DNA of 42,524 bases from Nostoc sp. TH1S01 (GCA_018993265.1 JAGKSW010000192.1:1-42524), one strand, 5' to 3'. Counted from the first letter of the stretch, positions 7,367-16,283 are shown. Numbers and translations: made by a program. Notes: generated by a model from the sequence alone, not told the origin.

Positions 7367-8963
7367 CAGCTTGCAATTTCCATAAGCCAAAAACTGGCTT
7401 TTTACCTATGTAAAGAGATTCTAAATTATATTTACCTTTCAGATATTTGTATAAATTTCTAGATGGGTATAACAAAAATAAATTGTCTTTCACTTTCGGA
7501 ATTACTAAATCTTGAGGCTGAGTAGTTAGCTGAAAATTAACATCTGAATTAACTATATGAGTTAATCCTAAAATATAAGGGAATTTAGCATCACTTATTA
7601 CTATAGGATGAGGAGTTTGATTGATGACAGCAGCGACTTGATCTAATCTTAAATTATTTGCCGCACCTTTATTCCACCAAATCCCAGCCGAAGAAATAAT
7701 TACACAAGATATCACACCACAGGAAATTATAAAAATCGTAATTAATCGCCAGATGTTTTGCCATTTTATGCTTTGAATCGAGACTGATTTACTAGCTAAA
7801 AGATGAGCGACTGTTAATTGAATTCCTAAAAAAGTTGGGATGAGATATCTAGCAACTCCCGAACGCCTACCACCAGAGATAATATCAGGAATTACTAATG
7901 CTGTTGCTGTTGTCAAACTCAAAATGAATAGAAAGAACCAAGTCGTTTTAAGAGTTGAACGACAGAGATAGTAAAATCCATAGCCAATCAAAACTATCAA
8001 TACCAAAGTAAATGGTATTAACCAAACGATTTCTTTAAATGATGTATTTTCATTAATAATTACCCAATCTAAAAAAATTCTGGTAAGATTTAGCAGCCAT
8101 TTTCCAATTAACGCTGGTAAACTAGTTGCTTCTGTGATCCAATCTAATCTTTGAATTCTGCCAGAGATTTTACCTTGGTAAATAACTATCAGCCAAGGAA
8201 TAAAGGCGATGATGGCTGCTGTGACAGATAATAGATAAGCAATTAATGACTGAGTTTTTTTGAACCTATTGATGCCTAATATATAAATACCATGACCAAG
8301 CGCGACAAAGATTGAGAATAAAAATGTGTAAAAACTCAAACTTAGAGAAATTGCATAAATAAACCAAGTGAAAAATGTGTTTTTCCTTAAAGCTAAGAGA
8401 ATTGCATAATTAGCAATGATAATAGTCAATGTCCATAAGCTATATTCTCTGGCTTCCTGAGCATATAAAACATGAAATGGCGAGATAGCTATCAGTGAAA
8501 CAGCCATCCATCTTGTTAAGGGCAATGCAAATAATTCTCGGCATAAATAATATATGCTGATTAAAGAAAGCACACTAATAATGGCAGATAAGCTTCTAAT
8601 TGTACCTACCGAACTACCAAACCAAGCAGACCATAACCAAGCCAAAATGTAATATAGTGGCGGATGTTGAGAATCTTCTACAGCCAACCGTTTAATTGCA
8701 CTACTGATACCCTGAGCTGGATTTACTTGCTGATATTGTTGTAATATGCCAACATTAACAATTTCACCATGATAAAATTTGTCAATAATTTCTGTACTGG
8801 GATGACCAGAAAGCCATAATGAAGTATAAACTTCGTCTGTCCAATAAACTTTTTGATCAAGGTTAACAAATCGAAAATAAATTCCTAAAAGCAAGAGAAA
8901 AATAACAAAAATTTTTAGCCATAAATATTCTCTTTTGTGATGTTGACTATCTAGAGTTTTCAT
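7350..8963 (-). CDS. GT39-type membrane glycosyltransferase
   Basis: A protein of 537 residues with about ten to twelve membrane segments, of the ArnT/PMT (GT39, GT-C fold) superfamily. These enzymes use polyprenyl-phosphate sugars and act on the periplasmic side (known of the family). The first loop carries W-T-D-E-V-Y-T with the acidic pair that serves as catalytic base, and later E-D-S-Q-H-P-P-L-Y-Y, the second family motif. A Y-A-Q-E-A-R-E-Y-S motif follows. The ATG at 8963 is chosen over a TTG two codons upstream. It overlaps the tetR 3' end by 17 bases. No partner genes for a sugar donor stand beside it; the acceptor is unknown. A second, different GT39 protein is encoded at 26559. Confidence 0.85.
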   Translation of the reverse strand: MKTLDSQHHKREYLWLKIFVIFLLLLGIYFRFVNLDQKVYWTDEVYTSLWLSGHPSTEIIDKFYHGEIVNVGILQQYQQVNPAQGISSAIKRLAVEDSQHPPLYYILAWLWSAWFGSSVGTIRSLSAIISVLSLISIYYLCRELFALPLTRWMAVSLIAISPFHVLYAQEAREYSLWTLTIIIANYAILLALRKNTFFTWFIYAISLSLSFYTFLFSIFVALGHGIYILGINRFKKTQSLIAYLLSVTAAIIAFIPWLIVIYQGKISGRIQRLDWITEATSLPALIGKWLLNLTRIFLDWVIINENTSFKEIVWLIPFTLVLIVLIGYGFYYLCRSTLKTTWFFLFILSLTTATALVIPDIISGGRRSGVARYLIPTFLGIQLTVAHLLASKSVSIQSIKWQNIWRLITIFIISCGVISCVIISSAGIWWNKGAANNLRLDQVAAVINQTPHPIVISDAKFPYILGLTHIVNSDVNFQLTTQPQDLVIPKVKDNLFLLYPSRNLYKYLKGKYNLESLYIGKKPVFGLWKLQAVNQRN

Positions 8964-9401
8964 TGTCAAAGAAGTTAGAGATCATCTACAAAGTAAATCT
9001 TTATTCGAGTGCGTTATGGGTTCAACCCAAAGCACCAATATATAACATAAATTTTACTCATCTGGTCATAAGTACATACTGAAAAAATACTCTCTTATGT
9101 TTGATTTCTTCAGCCAACTATTGGGATTAATTTGATAAAAGTACTTTTTTATACAATTATTTTTAGGTATTTAATAATTACTAAGCATTTTTGCTTATTG
9201 AAAGGCAGCAATTAGTCTCATCTCTCAATTCATACTGAGCAGTTACTGACCATGAACGATGTAGGTTTATTCTTGTTGTAATTGGTATGTTTCAAGAAAA
9301 AAGCACAAATTTTGTGGCCTCTATGCCAACAATTTAACCCCCAGATAGATAAAAATTTGTATGCTGAAGTTAACAGGTCTTAATAGTTCTTTTTAAAGAT
9401 T
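8964..9401. other. Divergent intergenic region
   Basis: 438 AT-rich bases between the GT39 gene and the antiporter gene, which run apart. It holds an exact palindrome TGGGTT-C-AACCCA at 9017-9029 and a small one AAAGTACTTT at about 9138. Promoters for both genes must lie here, but I could not fix them. No coding frame seen. Confidence 0.5.
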
Positions 9402-11720
9402 GTGCAGGAAGATTTTAGATTAATTGTCGATTTAGTATCAGTTTTGGCTGTCGCAGCCTGTGGGGGGTTGTTGGCATCCCTTTTGAGACAACCCGTGCTG
9501 TTGGGCTATCTCATCGGCGGAATGGTTGTTGGGCCTGCGGGGTTAGGACTGATTAAAGAGGTTATTCAAGTAGAAACTTTGGCGCAGTTCGGGGTAGCCT
9601 TCCTCTTATTTGCCTTGGGTGTGGAGTTTTCTTTTGCTGAATTAAAAAAAGTAAAAGCGATCGCCCTTGGTGGAGGTGGACTACAAATCGCCTTGACAAT
9701 CTTAGTCACAGTGGTGGTGTGTGGCGTAACGGGAGCTTGGGGCAGTTTACCCGCTAAAGGTGTATTCTTGGGGTCTATTCTTTCCTTATCTTCCACAGCC
9801 GTTGTCCTCAAGTGCTTGATGGAGCGTAACGAGACAGAAACGCCCCACGGGCAGGTAATGCTGGGAATTTTGGTAGTGCAGGACTTAGCTTTAGGGCTAA
9901 TGCTGGCTGTTTTACCTGCTCTACACGCACCAGCAGAAGTGATTGGTGTAGCAGTACTCACAGCCTTGGTACGGATTGGGTTATTTGCGGCTGGGGCAGT
10001 TGTGGCTGGTATTTGGCTGATACCGCCATTATTGCGAATGTTAGCCCGTACGGAAAGCCGGGAATTATTTTTACTCGGTGTAGTAGCTTTATGTTTAGGT
10101 ATTGCGCTACTTACAGAATATTTGGGCTTATCAATTGAAATGGGGGCGTTTGTCGCCGGCTTGATGATTTCTGAGGTGGAATACGCCGACCAAACCTTAA
10201 CTTATGTAGAACCTCTACGAGATATTTTTGCTAGTTTGTTCTTCGCGGCCATTGGAATGCTGATTGATCCGGTGTTTTTGTGGAACAATCTGGAATTAAT
10301 TTTAGGGTTAGTGGCGTTGGTGTTTGTGGGCAAGTTTTTGATTATTACGCCCTTAGTGAAACTCTTCCGCTACCCGTTGAAAACAGCTTTAATTGCTGGG
10401 TTTGGACTGGCACAAATTGGGGAATTTTCCTTTGTTTTGGCTAGTGAAGGTCAAGCATTAGGGTTGGTATCTCGACGTATATATTTACTAATTTTAGGAA
10501 CTACAGCCGTTACCCTGATATTGACTCCTTTTGTGCTGCGGCTATTACCATTTTTGTTTAACTTTGCCGAATCGATGCCTTGGCTGAAACCTTATTTAGC
10601 TGGAGAGGGTGAAGCCAGAGATGTATCGGAAGAATTACCTGTAAAAGACCATATAGTTGTTTGTGGTTATGGGCGGGTAGGTAAAAATTTGGTGAAGTTA
10701 TTGCAACAGCATGACTTACCTGTGGTAGTCATCGACCAATCCGAAAGCCGAATTCAGCAGTTACGAGATGCGGGTGTGGCTTATGTTTATGGTAACTGCG
10801 TGAGTTTTCACGTTCTGGAAACCGCAGGCGTAAACCATGCGAAAGGAATGGCGATCGCACTTCCTGATCCTATGAGTACTCGTCTGTGTTTAAAACGTGC
10901 TTTAGAATTACATCCAGAATTAAATCTAGTTGTCCGCGCCACCCAAGACAAAAATATTGAAGTGCTTTATCAATTAGGGGCGAGGGAAGTTGTTCAACCA
11001 GAATTTGAAGCCAGTTTAGAAATGGCGACTTATTTATTAAATGGCTTAGGCTTCTCGCCATTTATTGTTCAGCGAGAAATGCAGCAAATCCGTAACGATC
11101 ATTACTTGGATTTGCGTCCAGAGCGTTCTGCTGACGAAGTTTCCCGCGATTTACATCAAGCAACCCGCGATTTAAATCGTCGCTGGTATCCCTTACCATC
11201 TACTTCACCTTTGATTGGGATGAGTTTAGAAGAAGCGGATATGCGTTACTTAACAGGGGTCAGCTTGATGGCGATTCGCCGCGCTAATGGGACGGAAATC
11301 GACTATCCCAACAATCACACAAAATTAGAAGAAGGCGATCGCTTATTAGTTGTCGGCGCATCCGAAGAACTAGCCGCCTTAGAAGAATTTGCTCAAGGTA
11401 AAATAGCTGTTCCCGGAGAAAATAGTGCTTGTCAATGGATAGCAGTCGAGGCTGATTCTCCCGTTGAGAATAAAACCCTGGCTGACTTGAAAAATTACGA
11501 AAAATTAGTACAAATACAAGCACTCCGACGGGATGGCAAGTTTATTCGCCGCCCTGATGATAAAACAGACCTGAAAGTTGGCGACCAAGTATTATTATGT
11601 GGTAGCTTACCCAGTCTGAATCAGCTACAATCTTTATTCACCGCAGCCAACAAAATGCCTTTGTCTATCCCCATAGCCAAAGCGAGTGAAGCACAAACCC
11701 TCAAAGAGTTTCTGTCTTGA
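9402..11720 (+). CDS. Kef-type cation:proton antiporter with TrkA-N and TrkA-C domains
   Basis: A 772-residue CPA2 antiporter. Residues 1-390 form the Na+/H+ exchanger membrane domain with about 12 segments (R-Q-P-V-L-L-G-Y-L-I-G-G, then A-Q-F-G-V-A-F-L-L-F-A-L-G-V-E-F, S-L-S-S-T-A-V-V-L-K and Q-I-G-E-F-S-F-V). A TrkA-N domain from about 410 begins V-V-C-G-Y-G-R-V-G-K-N-L, a nucleotide-binding G-x-G-x-x-G. Two TrkA-C domains follow at about 596-665 and 675-750, each ending in the G-D-R/Q-L-L-V/L-x-G pattern. It exchanges K+ or Na+ for protons across the membrane under nucleotide control. The start is GTG at 9402; no earlier good start is in frame. It is transcribed alone and is followed by heptamer repeats. 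Confidence 0.92.
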   Translation: MQEDFRLIVDLVSVLAVAACGGLLASLLRQPVLLGYLIGGMVVGPAGLGLIKEVIQVETLAQFGVAFLLFALGVEFSFAELKKVKAIALGGGGLQIALTILVTVVVCGVTGAWGSLPAKGVFLGSILSLSSTAVVLKCLMERNETETPHGQVMLGILVVQDLALGLMLAVLPALHAPAEVIGVAVLTALVRIGLFAAGAVVAGIWLIPPLLRMLARTESRELFLLGVVALCLGIALLTEYLGLSIEMGAFVAGLMISEVEYADQTLTYVEPLRDIFASLFFAAIGMLIDPVFLWNNLELILGLVALVFVGKFLIITPLVKLFRYPLKTALIAGFGLAQIGEFSFVLASEGQALGLVSRRIYLLILGTTAVTLILTPFVLRLLPFLFNFAESMPWLKPYLAGEGEARDVSEELPVKDHIVVCGYGRVGKNLVKLLQQHDLPVVVIDQSESRIQQLRDAGVAYVYGNCVSFHVLETAGVNHAKGMAIALPDPMSTRLCLKRALELHPELNLVVRATQDKNIEVLYQLGAREVVQPEFEASLEMATYLLNGLGFSPFIVQREMQQIRNDHYLDLRPERSADEVSRDLHQATRDLNRRWYPLPSTSPLIGMSLEEADMRYLTGVSLMAIRRANGTEIDYPNNHTKLEEGDRLLVVGASEELAALEEFAQGKIAVPGENSACQWIAVEADSPVENKTLADLKNYEKLVQIQALRRDGKFIRRPDDKTDLKVGDQVLLCGSLPSLNQLQSLFTAANKMPLSIPIAKASEAQTLKEFLS

Positions 11721-11779
11721 AAGTGCTGAGTTGAGAGTGCTGAGTGCTGAGTGCTGAGTGCTGAGTTGAGAGTTCTGAG
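11721..11779. repeat. GTGCTGA heptamer tandem repeat (STRR)
   Basis: Tandem GTGCTGA units, broken by GTTGAGA variants, begin one base after the antiporter stop. A 24-base part (11721-11744) recurs inverted at 13409-13432 with one difference. Heptameric repeats of this sort are typical of heterocystous cyanobacteria. Confidence 0.85.
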
Positions 11780-11787
11780 CAAAAATA

Positions 11788-11832
11788 CTAGCCCCTAGCC
11801 CCTAGTCCCTAGCCTCTAGCCTCTAGCCCCTA
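11788..11832. repeat. CTAGCCC heptamer tandem repeat (STRR)
   Basis: About six units of CTAGCCC with CTAGTCC and CTAGCCT variants, ending two bases before the hfq stop codon. Read with the hfq transcript, the repeat is part of its 3' untranslated region. Confidence 0.85.
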
Positions 11833-11833
11833 A

Positions 11834-12052
11834 TTAACCCTTGGGTTGAAGATAGACGATCGCTTGTTTCCAAATGGTTGTCTGCTGACTATTCGCATCC
11901 GCAATACAAACACAACTGGGATCTTGCCATAAAATCTTACCTGTCAACAAATCACCTGTGACCAGTTTGAACTCAACCACTGCGGCTTGTTTAATCAGGT
12001 TCTGTACTTGCCGAATGCTGGGCAGTGAAGTATCAAATTCAGTTGTAGACAT
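11834..12052 (-). CDS. hfq: Hfq, cyanobacterial type
   Basis: A 72-residue Sm-like protein. Recognisable parts are L-P-S-I-R-Q-V-Q-N-L-I-K at the N-terminal helix, the Sm1 strands V-E-F-K-L-V-T-G-D-L-L-T-G-K-I-L-W-Q-D, and the Sm2 part Q-T-T-I-W-K-Q-A-I-V-Y-L in place of the enterobacterial K-H-A motif. The frame is open 22 codons upstream, but the ATG at 12052 gives the length normal for cyanobacterial Hfq (about 70). Cyanobacterial Hfq lacks several RNA-binding residues of E. coli Hfq; in Synechocystis it works with the pilus ATPase PilB1 in motility, and in Anabaena its loss impairs nitrogen fixation (from memory). It is divergent from dapF, a neighbour pair kept in related genomes. Confidence 0.9.
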   Translation of the reverse strand: MSTTEFDTSLPSIRQVQNLIKQAAVVEFKLVTGDLLTGKILWQDPSCVCIADANSQQTTIWKQAIVYLQPKG

Positions 12053-12134
12053 TTTTGATAGAGCTTTATGCACAATAGAAAATTTTTCACTCAGGAGTTG
12101 TAAAGTATGAATCATCAATTATGAAGCATAAAAT

Positions 12135-12162
12135 TTCATACTTCATACTTCATACTTCATAC
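12135..12162. repeat. Four TTCATAC heptamers in the hfq-dapF spacer
   Basis: Exactly four tandem TTCATAC units, with a partial unit after them. They lie between two divergent genes, about 80 bases upstream of the hfq start and about 30 bases before dapF, so copy number could change promoter spacing. Confidence 0.8.
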
Positions 12163-12194
12163 TTTCTAATCATTGATAATTCATCATTGGCAAA

Positions 12195-13034
12195 ATGGCA
12201 ATTGAATTTACTAAGTATCACGGCCTAGGCAACGACTTCATTTTAATTGACAATCGCGCGTCAGCCTCGCCAGTCCTGACTCCAGAACAAGCAGTTGAGT
12301 GGTGTGATCGCCACTTTGGTATCGGTGCCGATGGTGTAATTTTCGCTTTACCAGGAGAAAACGGTACTGACTACACCATGCGAATATTTAATTCTGATGG
12401 TTCAGAACCGGAAATGTGTGGTAATGGTATTCGCTGTTTAGCTGCATTTCTCGCCGATTTAGAAGGTATATCCCGCACTCAAGATAAATATCGCATTCAT
12501 ACCTTGGCGGGAACAATTACACCCCAGCTTACACCCGATGGTCAAGTAAAAGTGGATATGGGTGTACCTCGCCTACTAGCTGGCGAAATTCCGACTACTC
12601 TGGGTGCGGCTGATGCCAAAGTGATTAATCAACCCCTAGAAGTCGCTGGACAAACTTGGGAAGCAACCTGTGTGAGTATGGGGAATCCCCACTGCATCAC
12701 TTTTGTGGAAGATGTCGCCGCAATTCCCTTAGAAACCATCGGCCCGAAATTTGAACATCACCCAGTTTTTCCCCAAAGAACTAACACCGAATTTATTCAA
12801 GTGGTCAGTCGTGACTATCTAAAAATGCGGGTATGGGAAAGAGGCGCAGGAATTACATTAGCTTGTGGTACAGGTGCTTGTGCATCTTTAGTGGCTGGCG
12901 TGTTAACTGGAAAATGCGATCGCGCCGCGACTGTAGAATTACCAGGAGGTTGCTTAGAAATTGAATGGTCAGAAATTGACGAACGAGTGTATATGACTGG
13001 CCCCGCTGAACGAGTTTTTCAGGGTACTGCTTGA
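12195..13034 (+). CDS. dapF: Diaminopimelate epimerase
   Basis: A 279-residue cytoplasmic enzyme that converts LL- to meso-diaminopimelate, the precursor of lysine and of the peptidoglycan cross-link. It is PLP-independent and uses two cysteines. Both are present: Cys75 in [12 protein letters not shown] and Cys224 in L-A-C-G-T-G-A-C-A. The N-terminal K-Y-H-G-L-G-N-D-F motif and G-A-D-G-V are also intact, and the length is standard. The ATG at 12195 is supported by the conserved N-terminus. It is divergent from hfq and followed by a repeat-rich spacer, so it is probably monocistronic. Confidence 0.96.
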   Translation: MAIEFTKYHGLGNDFILIDNRASASPVLTPEQAVEWCDRHFGIGADGVIFALPGENGTDYTMRIFNSDGSEPEMCGNGIRCLAAFLADLEGISRTQDKYRIHTLAGTITPQLTPDGQVKVDMGVPRLLAGEIPTTLGAADAKVINQPLEVAGQTWEATCVSMGNPHCITFVEDVAAIPLETIGPKFEHHPVFPQRTNTEFIQVVSRDYLKMRVWERGAGITLACGTGACASLVAGVLTGKCDRAATVELPGGCLEIEWSEIDERVYMTGPAERVFQGTA

Positions 13035-13088
13035 AACAGAATTTAGAAGTCACGCGGTGTGAAACTTTCTCTCCAACTTAACCCCCAA

Positions 13089-13112
13089 CCCCTTCCCTGG
13101 TAGGTAAAGGGG
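13089..13112. repeat. C-rich dispersed hairpin repeat
   Basis: CCCCTTCCCT-GGT-AGGTAAAGGGG: near-perfect inverted arms. It is preceded by AACCCCCAA, a form very common between cyanobacterial genes. It could end the dapF transcript, though no T-run follows. Confidence 0.6.
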
Positions 13113-13141
13113 CAAGATTCAAAGCCTCTTTCCTTGTAGGG

Positions 13142-13351
13142 GCTACCGTGTACACACAAGTCAAAAATTTTCATGTTCAACCACATCCCGCCTAGAACTA
13201 AAGTTCCAGGCTCATAGCCAAAGTCCACAAAGCGTCGACTGTCAGACATTTTTAGTTGAGTCATCTTGAGATGACTTGCGCTATGAGGCTCGGAATTCAT
13301 TCCGAGGCGGGACAGATGCACTACACGAATATTTTGTGTGTACACCGTAGC
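13142..13351. mobile_element. MITE-like element with 18-bp terminal inverted repeats
   Basis: The ends are GCTACCGTGTACACACAA (13142-13159) and its inverted copy at 13334-13351, 17 of 18 bases matching. Inside lies a second inverted pair of 31 bases (13187-13217 and 13281-13311, 23 of 31 matching), both beginning CCCGCCT at their outer side and ending in CTCATAG. In the centre is a perfect hairpin AGTCATCT-TG-AGATGACT (13259-13276). The whole could fold as one long cruciform. No transposase is encoded, so it would be non-autonomous. Clear target-site duplications were not seen. Confidence 0.7.
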
Positions 13352-13408
13352 GGTTACTCAGCAACGCCAGTTCGCTCAAGTCGGCAGAAAGAGCCGCGCG
13401 ACTGGCTC

Positions 13409-13432
13409 CTCAGCACTTTCAACTCAGCACTT
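13409..13432. repeat. Inverted STRR copy
   Basis: Reverse complement of the 24 bases at 11721-11744 with one difference. The two copies point at each other across hfq, dapF and the MITE-like element. It touches the end of tex. Confidence 0.75.
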
Positions 13433-13433
13433 C

Positions 13434-15593
13434 TTATTGCTTGACTGCTTTCATTGACAAACTAATCCGTTTTAATTTCTCGTTCACTTCCAAGACTCTC
13501 ACTTTAACCACTTGTCCCACCTTCACAATTTGCTTCGGGTCTTCCACAAATCTATCGGCAAGTTGGGAAATATGTACTAAACCATCTTGATGTACACCAA
13601 TATCAACAAATGCGCCAAAATTAGCAACATTTGTGACTATCCCTTCTAATTCCATCCCCATTTGTAAATCGCAAATTTCTTTGATGCCTTCTTTAAAGGT
13701 GGCATACTTAAATTCGGCGCGGGGGTCTCGACCTGGTTTTTCGAGTTCGTTGAGGATGTCTCGCAATGTCGGTTCACCAATGGTATCGGTGGCATATTTT
13801 TTCAGATCGAGTTTTTTGAGTTTTTCGGGAATTTGGCTGACTTGATTTAATTTAACGTTGAGGTCAGATGCGATCGCTTCCACGACTGAGTAACTTTCAG
13901 GATGCACAGCTGTATTATCTAAAGGATGATCACCATTGCGAATCCGCAAAAATCCGGCGGCTTGTTCAAAAGCTTTCGGCCCTAATTTCGGCACTTTCAA
14001 AAGTTGACGACGATTTTTAAAAGCACCATTTTGATTACGATAGGTGACAATGTTGTTGGCAACTGCGGCTGTAATCCCAGACACAAAAGTTAAAAGTTCT
14101 TTAGATGCTGTATTTAAATCTACACCCACAAAGTTGACGCAGCTTTCTACAGTTTCATCCAGTTTTTTTCTCAACAGCTTTTGATCAACATCGTGCTGAT
14201 ATTGTCCCACACCAATAGATTTCGGATCTATTTTGACTAATTCTGCCAAAGGGTCTTGCAAACGGCGACCAATACTAATTGCACCCCGCACTGTCACATC
14301 TAAATCAGGAAATTCTTCTAAAGCTACTTTGCTGGCAGAATATATCGATGCACCAGATTCATTCACCATCACCTTAGTTGGTTTACGGTCAAGAGTTTGT
14401 AATACTTGCGTGACAAACTCATCAGTTTCCCGCGAAGCTGTCCCGTTACCAATAGCAATTAGCTCGATTTGATATTTTTCAATCAAATTTTTAATCGTTT
14501 GTGCTGCTTTTGTGCGTTGTTCCGCCGCTTGGTGGGGGAAAACTGCCTGATACTCTAAAAATTTGCCAGTTTCATCTAAAACAGCCACTTTACATCCAGT
14601 TCTAAATCCCGGATCTATTGCCAAAGTAGGTTTCATCCCCGCAGGTGCAGACAGCAATAACTCCCGCAAATTAGCCTCAAAGGTTTTGATCGATTCTATG
14701 TCTGCGTAATCTTTTTTGGTATAAATTACCTCTGTCGTTAGAGAGGTTTTCATCAGTCGGTTAAACGCATCTTTCAGCATCGTCTGATAAAAATCTCGCA
14801 TTGCTCGAACTTTGGTATGAATTACTTGAGATTCGAGATAACCAAGTACATAATCTTCGTCAAAATTAATATCAAAGCTTAATACTCCCTCAGCTTCACC
14901 CCGACACAATGCCAACATATTATGGGGAGCAATATTTTTGACTTTAATTTGATAATTGCGGTACATCTCAAATTTAGTTGTACCGTCAGGATGATCATCT
15001 TTAATCCGAGAAACAAAAACTCCAACTTCTAGAAAATAGTCACGCAAATAAGCCCGCAGTTCTGCTGTCTCGGCTACTGCTTCTGCTAAGATGTCGGCTG
15101 CACCTTTGAGTGCTTCATCTGCGGTTTTTACGCCTTTCTCTTCAGAAATATACTTGCTTGCTTCTGCTTCTAAAGATGCAGCTATACCATTTTTAATATT
15201 TAGAGATTGAATGAACTCGGCTAAAGGTTCTAATCCTTTTTCTTTGGCAATTGTGGCACGGGTGCGGCGCTTTGGTCGATATGGTAGGTATAAATCCTCA
15301 AGTTCTGTTTTTTGTTGACAAGAGATTATTTGCGTTTTTAACTCATCAGTGAGTTTACCTTGTTCGGCGATCGCATTTAAAATTACAGATTTTCTGGCCT
15401 CTAATTCTGTTAAGTAATTGTACTTATCAAACAAATCGCGCAATTGCACTTCATTCATTTCACCAGTGCGCTCTTTGCGGTACCGTGCAATAAACGGAAT
15501 CGTTGCACCCTCCGCCAAAAGTTCCAGCGCGTTTTGCACCTGATAAAGTTTGAGGTCTAGTTCAGCTGCTAAGAGTTGAGGAATGTTTAGCAT
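13434..15593 (-). CDS. tex: Tex family RNA-binding transcription accessory protein
   Basis: A 719-residue Tex protein, complete. In order: N-terminal helical region with I-P-F-I-A-R-Y-R-K-E-R-T-G (about 32-44), the L-E-D-L-Y-L-P-Y-R-P-K-R-R-T motif (about 97-110), a YqgF/RNase H-like domain from about 318 (L-A-I-D-P-G-F-R-T-G), a helix-hairpin-helix region at about 485-560 (L-N-T-A-S-K-E-L-L) and an S1 RNA-binding domain at 646-719 (V-T-N-V-A-N-F-G-A-F-V-D-I-G). Tex proteins bind nucleic acid and influence transcription and stress tolerance; the exact job in cyanobacteria is open. The ATG at 15593 fits the conserved N-terminus. It stands alone. Confidence 0.95.
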   Translation of the reverse strand: MLNIPQLLAAELDLKLYQVQNALELLAEGATIPFIARYRKERTGEMNEVQLRDLFDKYNYLTELEARKSVILNAIAEQGKLTDELKTQIISCQQKTELEDLYLPYRPKRRTRATIAKEKGLEPLAEFIQSLNIKNGIAASLEAEASKYISEEKGVKTADEALKGAADILAEAVAETAELRAYLRDYFLEVGVFVSRIKDDHPDGTTKFEMYRNYQIKVKNIAPHNMLALCRGEAEGVLSFDINFDEDYVLGYLESQVIHTKVRAMRDFYQTMLKDAFNRLMKTSLTTEVIYTKKDYADIESIKTFEANLRELLLSAPAGMKPTLAIDPGFRTGCKVAVLDETGKFLEYQAVFPHQAAEQRTKAAQTIKNLIEKYQIELIAIGNGTASRETDEFVTQVLQTLDRKPTKVMVNESGASIYSASKVALEEFPDLDVTVRGAISIGRRLQDPLAELVKIDPKSIGVGQYQHDVDQKLLRKKLDETVESCVNFVGVDLNTASKELLTFVSGITAAVANNIVTYRNQNGAFKNRRQLLKVPKLGPKAFEQAAGFLRIRNGDHPLDNTAVHPESYSVVEAIASDLNVKLNQVSQIPEKLKKLDLKKYATDTIGEPTLRDILNELEKPGRDPRAEFKYATFKEGIKEICDLQMGMELEGIVTNVANFGAFVDIGVHQDGLVHISQLADRFVEDPKQIVKVGQVVKVRVLEVNEKLKRISLSMKAVKQ

Positions 15594-15837
15594 TGGGAAT
15601 CTAAGGGGAAAACGTTACTTCTAAAGGTAATATCCTAGATCGTTATTAGAGTGACAGCACTGAGTGTTAAACTTATTTACTAGACAATTACGGAATCTTG
15701 ACTTACAGAGTGTTTCTTTCTTTAGAGGATTGTGAAGAAAACATTTTTAGATGTAAGATTGACAGCAATGATTATGAATAAAAATTTAAATTAAAAGTTC
15801 TCAGTCCTTGGCATCTTATTTTAGGAGAAGAATTGCA

Positions 15838-16074
15838 ATGCCTTTGTTTTTTTTAATCCCTCTATTTACTGGTTTAGCAACTGGCTACTTATCTAAAAAA
15901 TGTAGTGATGAACTAGCCTACTTAACTGGTGTGTTTACCATCATCAGTCTAGTTGTCAGTTTAGTTTTAGCGCCTTGGCAAATCCAGCTACTGCTGTTGG
16001 TTTTTGTGGTTATCACTACTAACAAACTTTTAAGAGATAATGATAAAAAATATACTCAAATCAGTGGAAAATAG
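15838..16074 (+). CDS. Small two-segment membrane protein of unknown function
   Basis: A 78-residue protein that I do not recognise as a named family. It has two hydrophobic segments: residues 2-17 (P-L-F-F-L-I-P-L-F-T-G-L-A-T-G-Y), then 31-60 broken by A-P-W-Q. The tail is short and charged (L-L-R-D-N-D-K-K). The ATG at 15838 is chosen over an in-frame TTG ten codons upstream because AGGAGAAG stands 9 bases before it and the hydrophobic stretch then starts at once. It is divergent from tex and convergent with the Wzc-like gene. A possible terminator follows at 16181-16201. Confidence 0.65.
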   Translation: MPLFFLIPLFTGLATGYLSKKCSDELAYLTGVFTIISLVVSLVLAPWQIQLLLLVFVVITTNKLLRDNDKKYTQISGK

Positions 16075-16180
16075 GTAATCAAGAATTAAATAATACTAAA
16101 ACAGCGATCGCTACTAGCAAAACTTAGGGTTATACTTGCAAAGATTGAAACATAGATACTATAGCTGAAAAAGCTAGGTA

Positions 16181-16201
16181 TAAGCGCGATCGCTTATTTT
16201 T
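16181..16201 (+). terminator. Possible terminator after the small membrane protein gene
   Basis: TAAGCG-CGAT-CGCTTA inverted repeat followed by five T. It includes a HIP1 octamer, so the palindrome may simply reflect that motif. Confidence 0.4.
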
Positions 16202-16283
16202 GGAAAACATTCTAAGCGAGAAATAATTGACGAAAAAATTCAGCATGTTGAGCGATCAAGTTCATACCATTGACATTTATCTT

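Larger units (their letters stand above)
13035..13433. other. Repeat-filled intergenic region
   Basis: 399 bases between dapF and tex (convergent). They are made of a C-rich hairpin (13089-13112), a MITE-like element (13142-13351) and an inverted STRR copy (13409-13432). Open frames of 60-100 codons on both strands follow the repeats and have no recognisable protein character. Confidence 0.7.

Noticed and set aside
9017-9029. TGGGTT-C-AACCCA palindrome as an operator for the antiporter or GT39 gene.
   Set aside because: It is short, with no linked promoter elements that I could place and no regulator gene nearby, so it is noted only in the region entry.
11721-11832. Tandem repeats considered as a CRISPR array.
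   Set aside because: The units are contiguous heptamers without unique spacers and there are no cas genes nearby.
12053-12118. Upstream start for hfq at 12118.
   Set aside because: It would add 22 residues before the conserved short N-terminus of cyanobacterial Hfq and lies in the repeat-rich promoter area.
13043-13444. Two open frames of 100 and 62 codons on opposite strands after dapF.
   Set aside because: Both run through the nested inverted repeats of the MITE-like element and the STRR copy, and show no recognisable domain.
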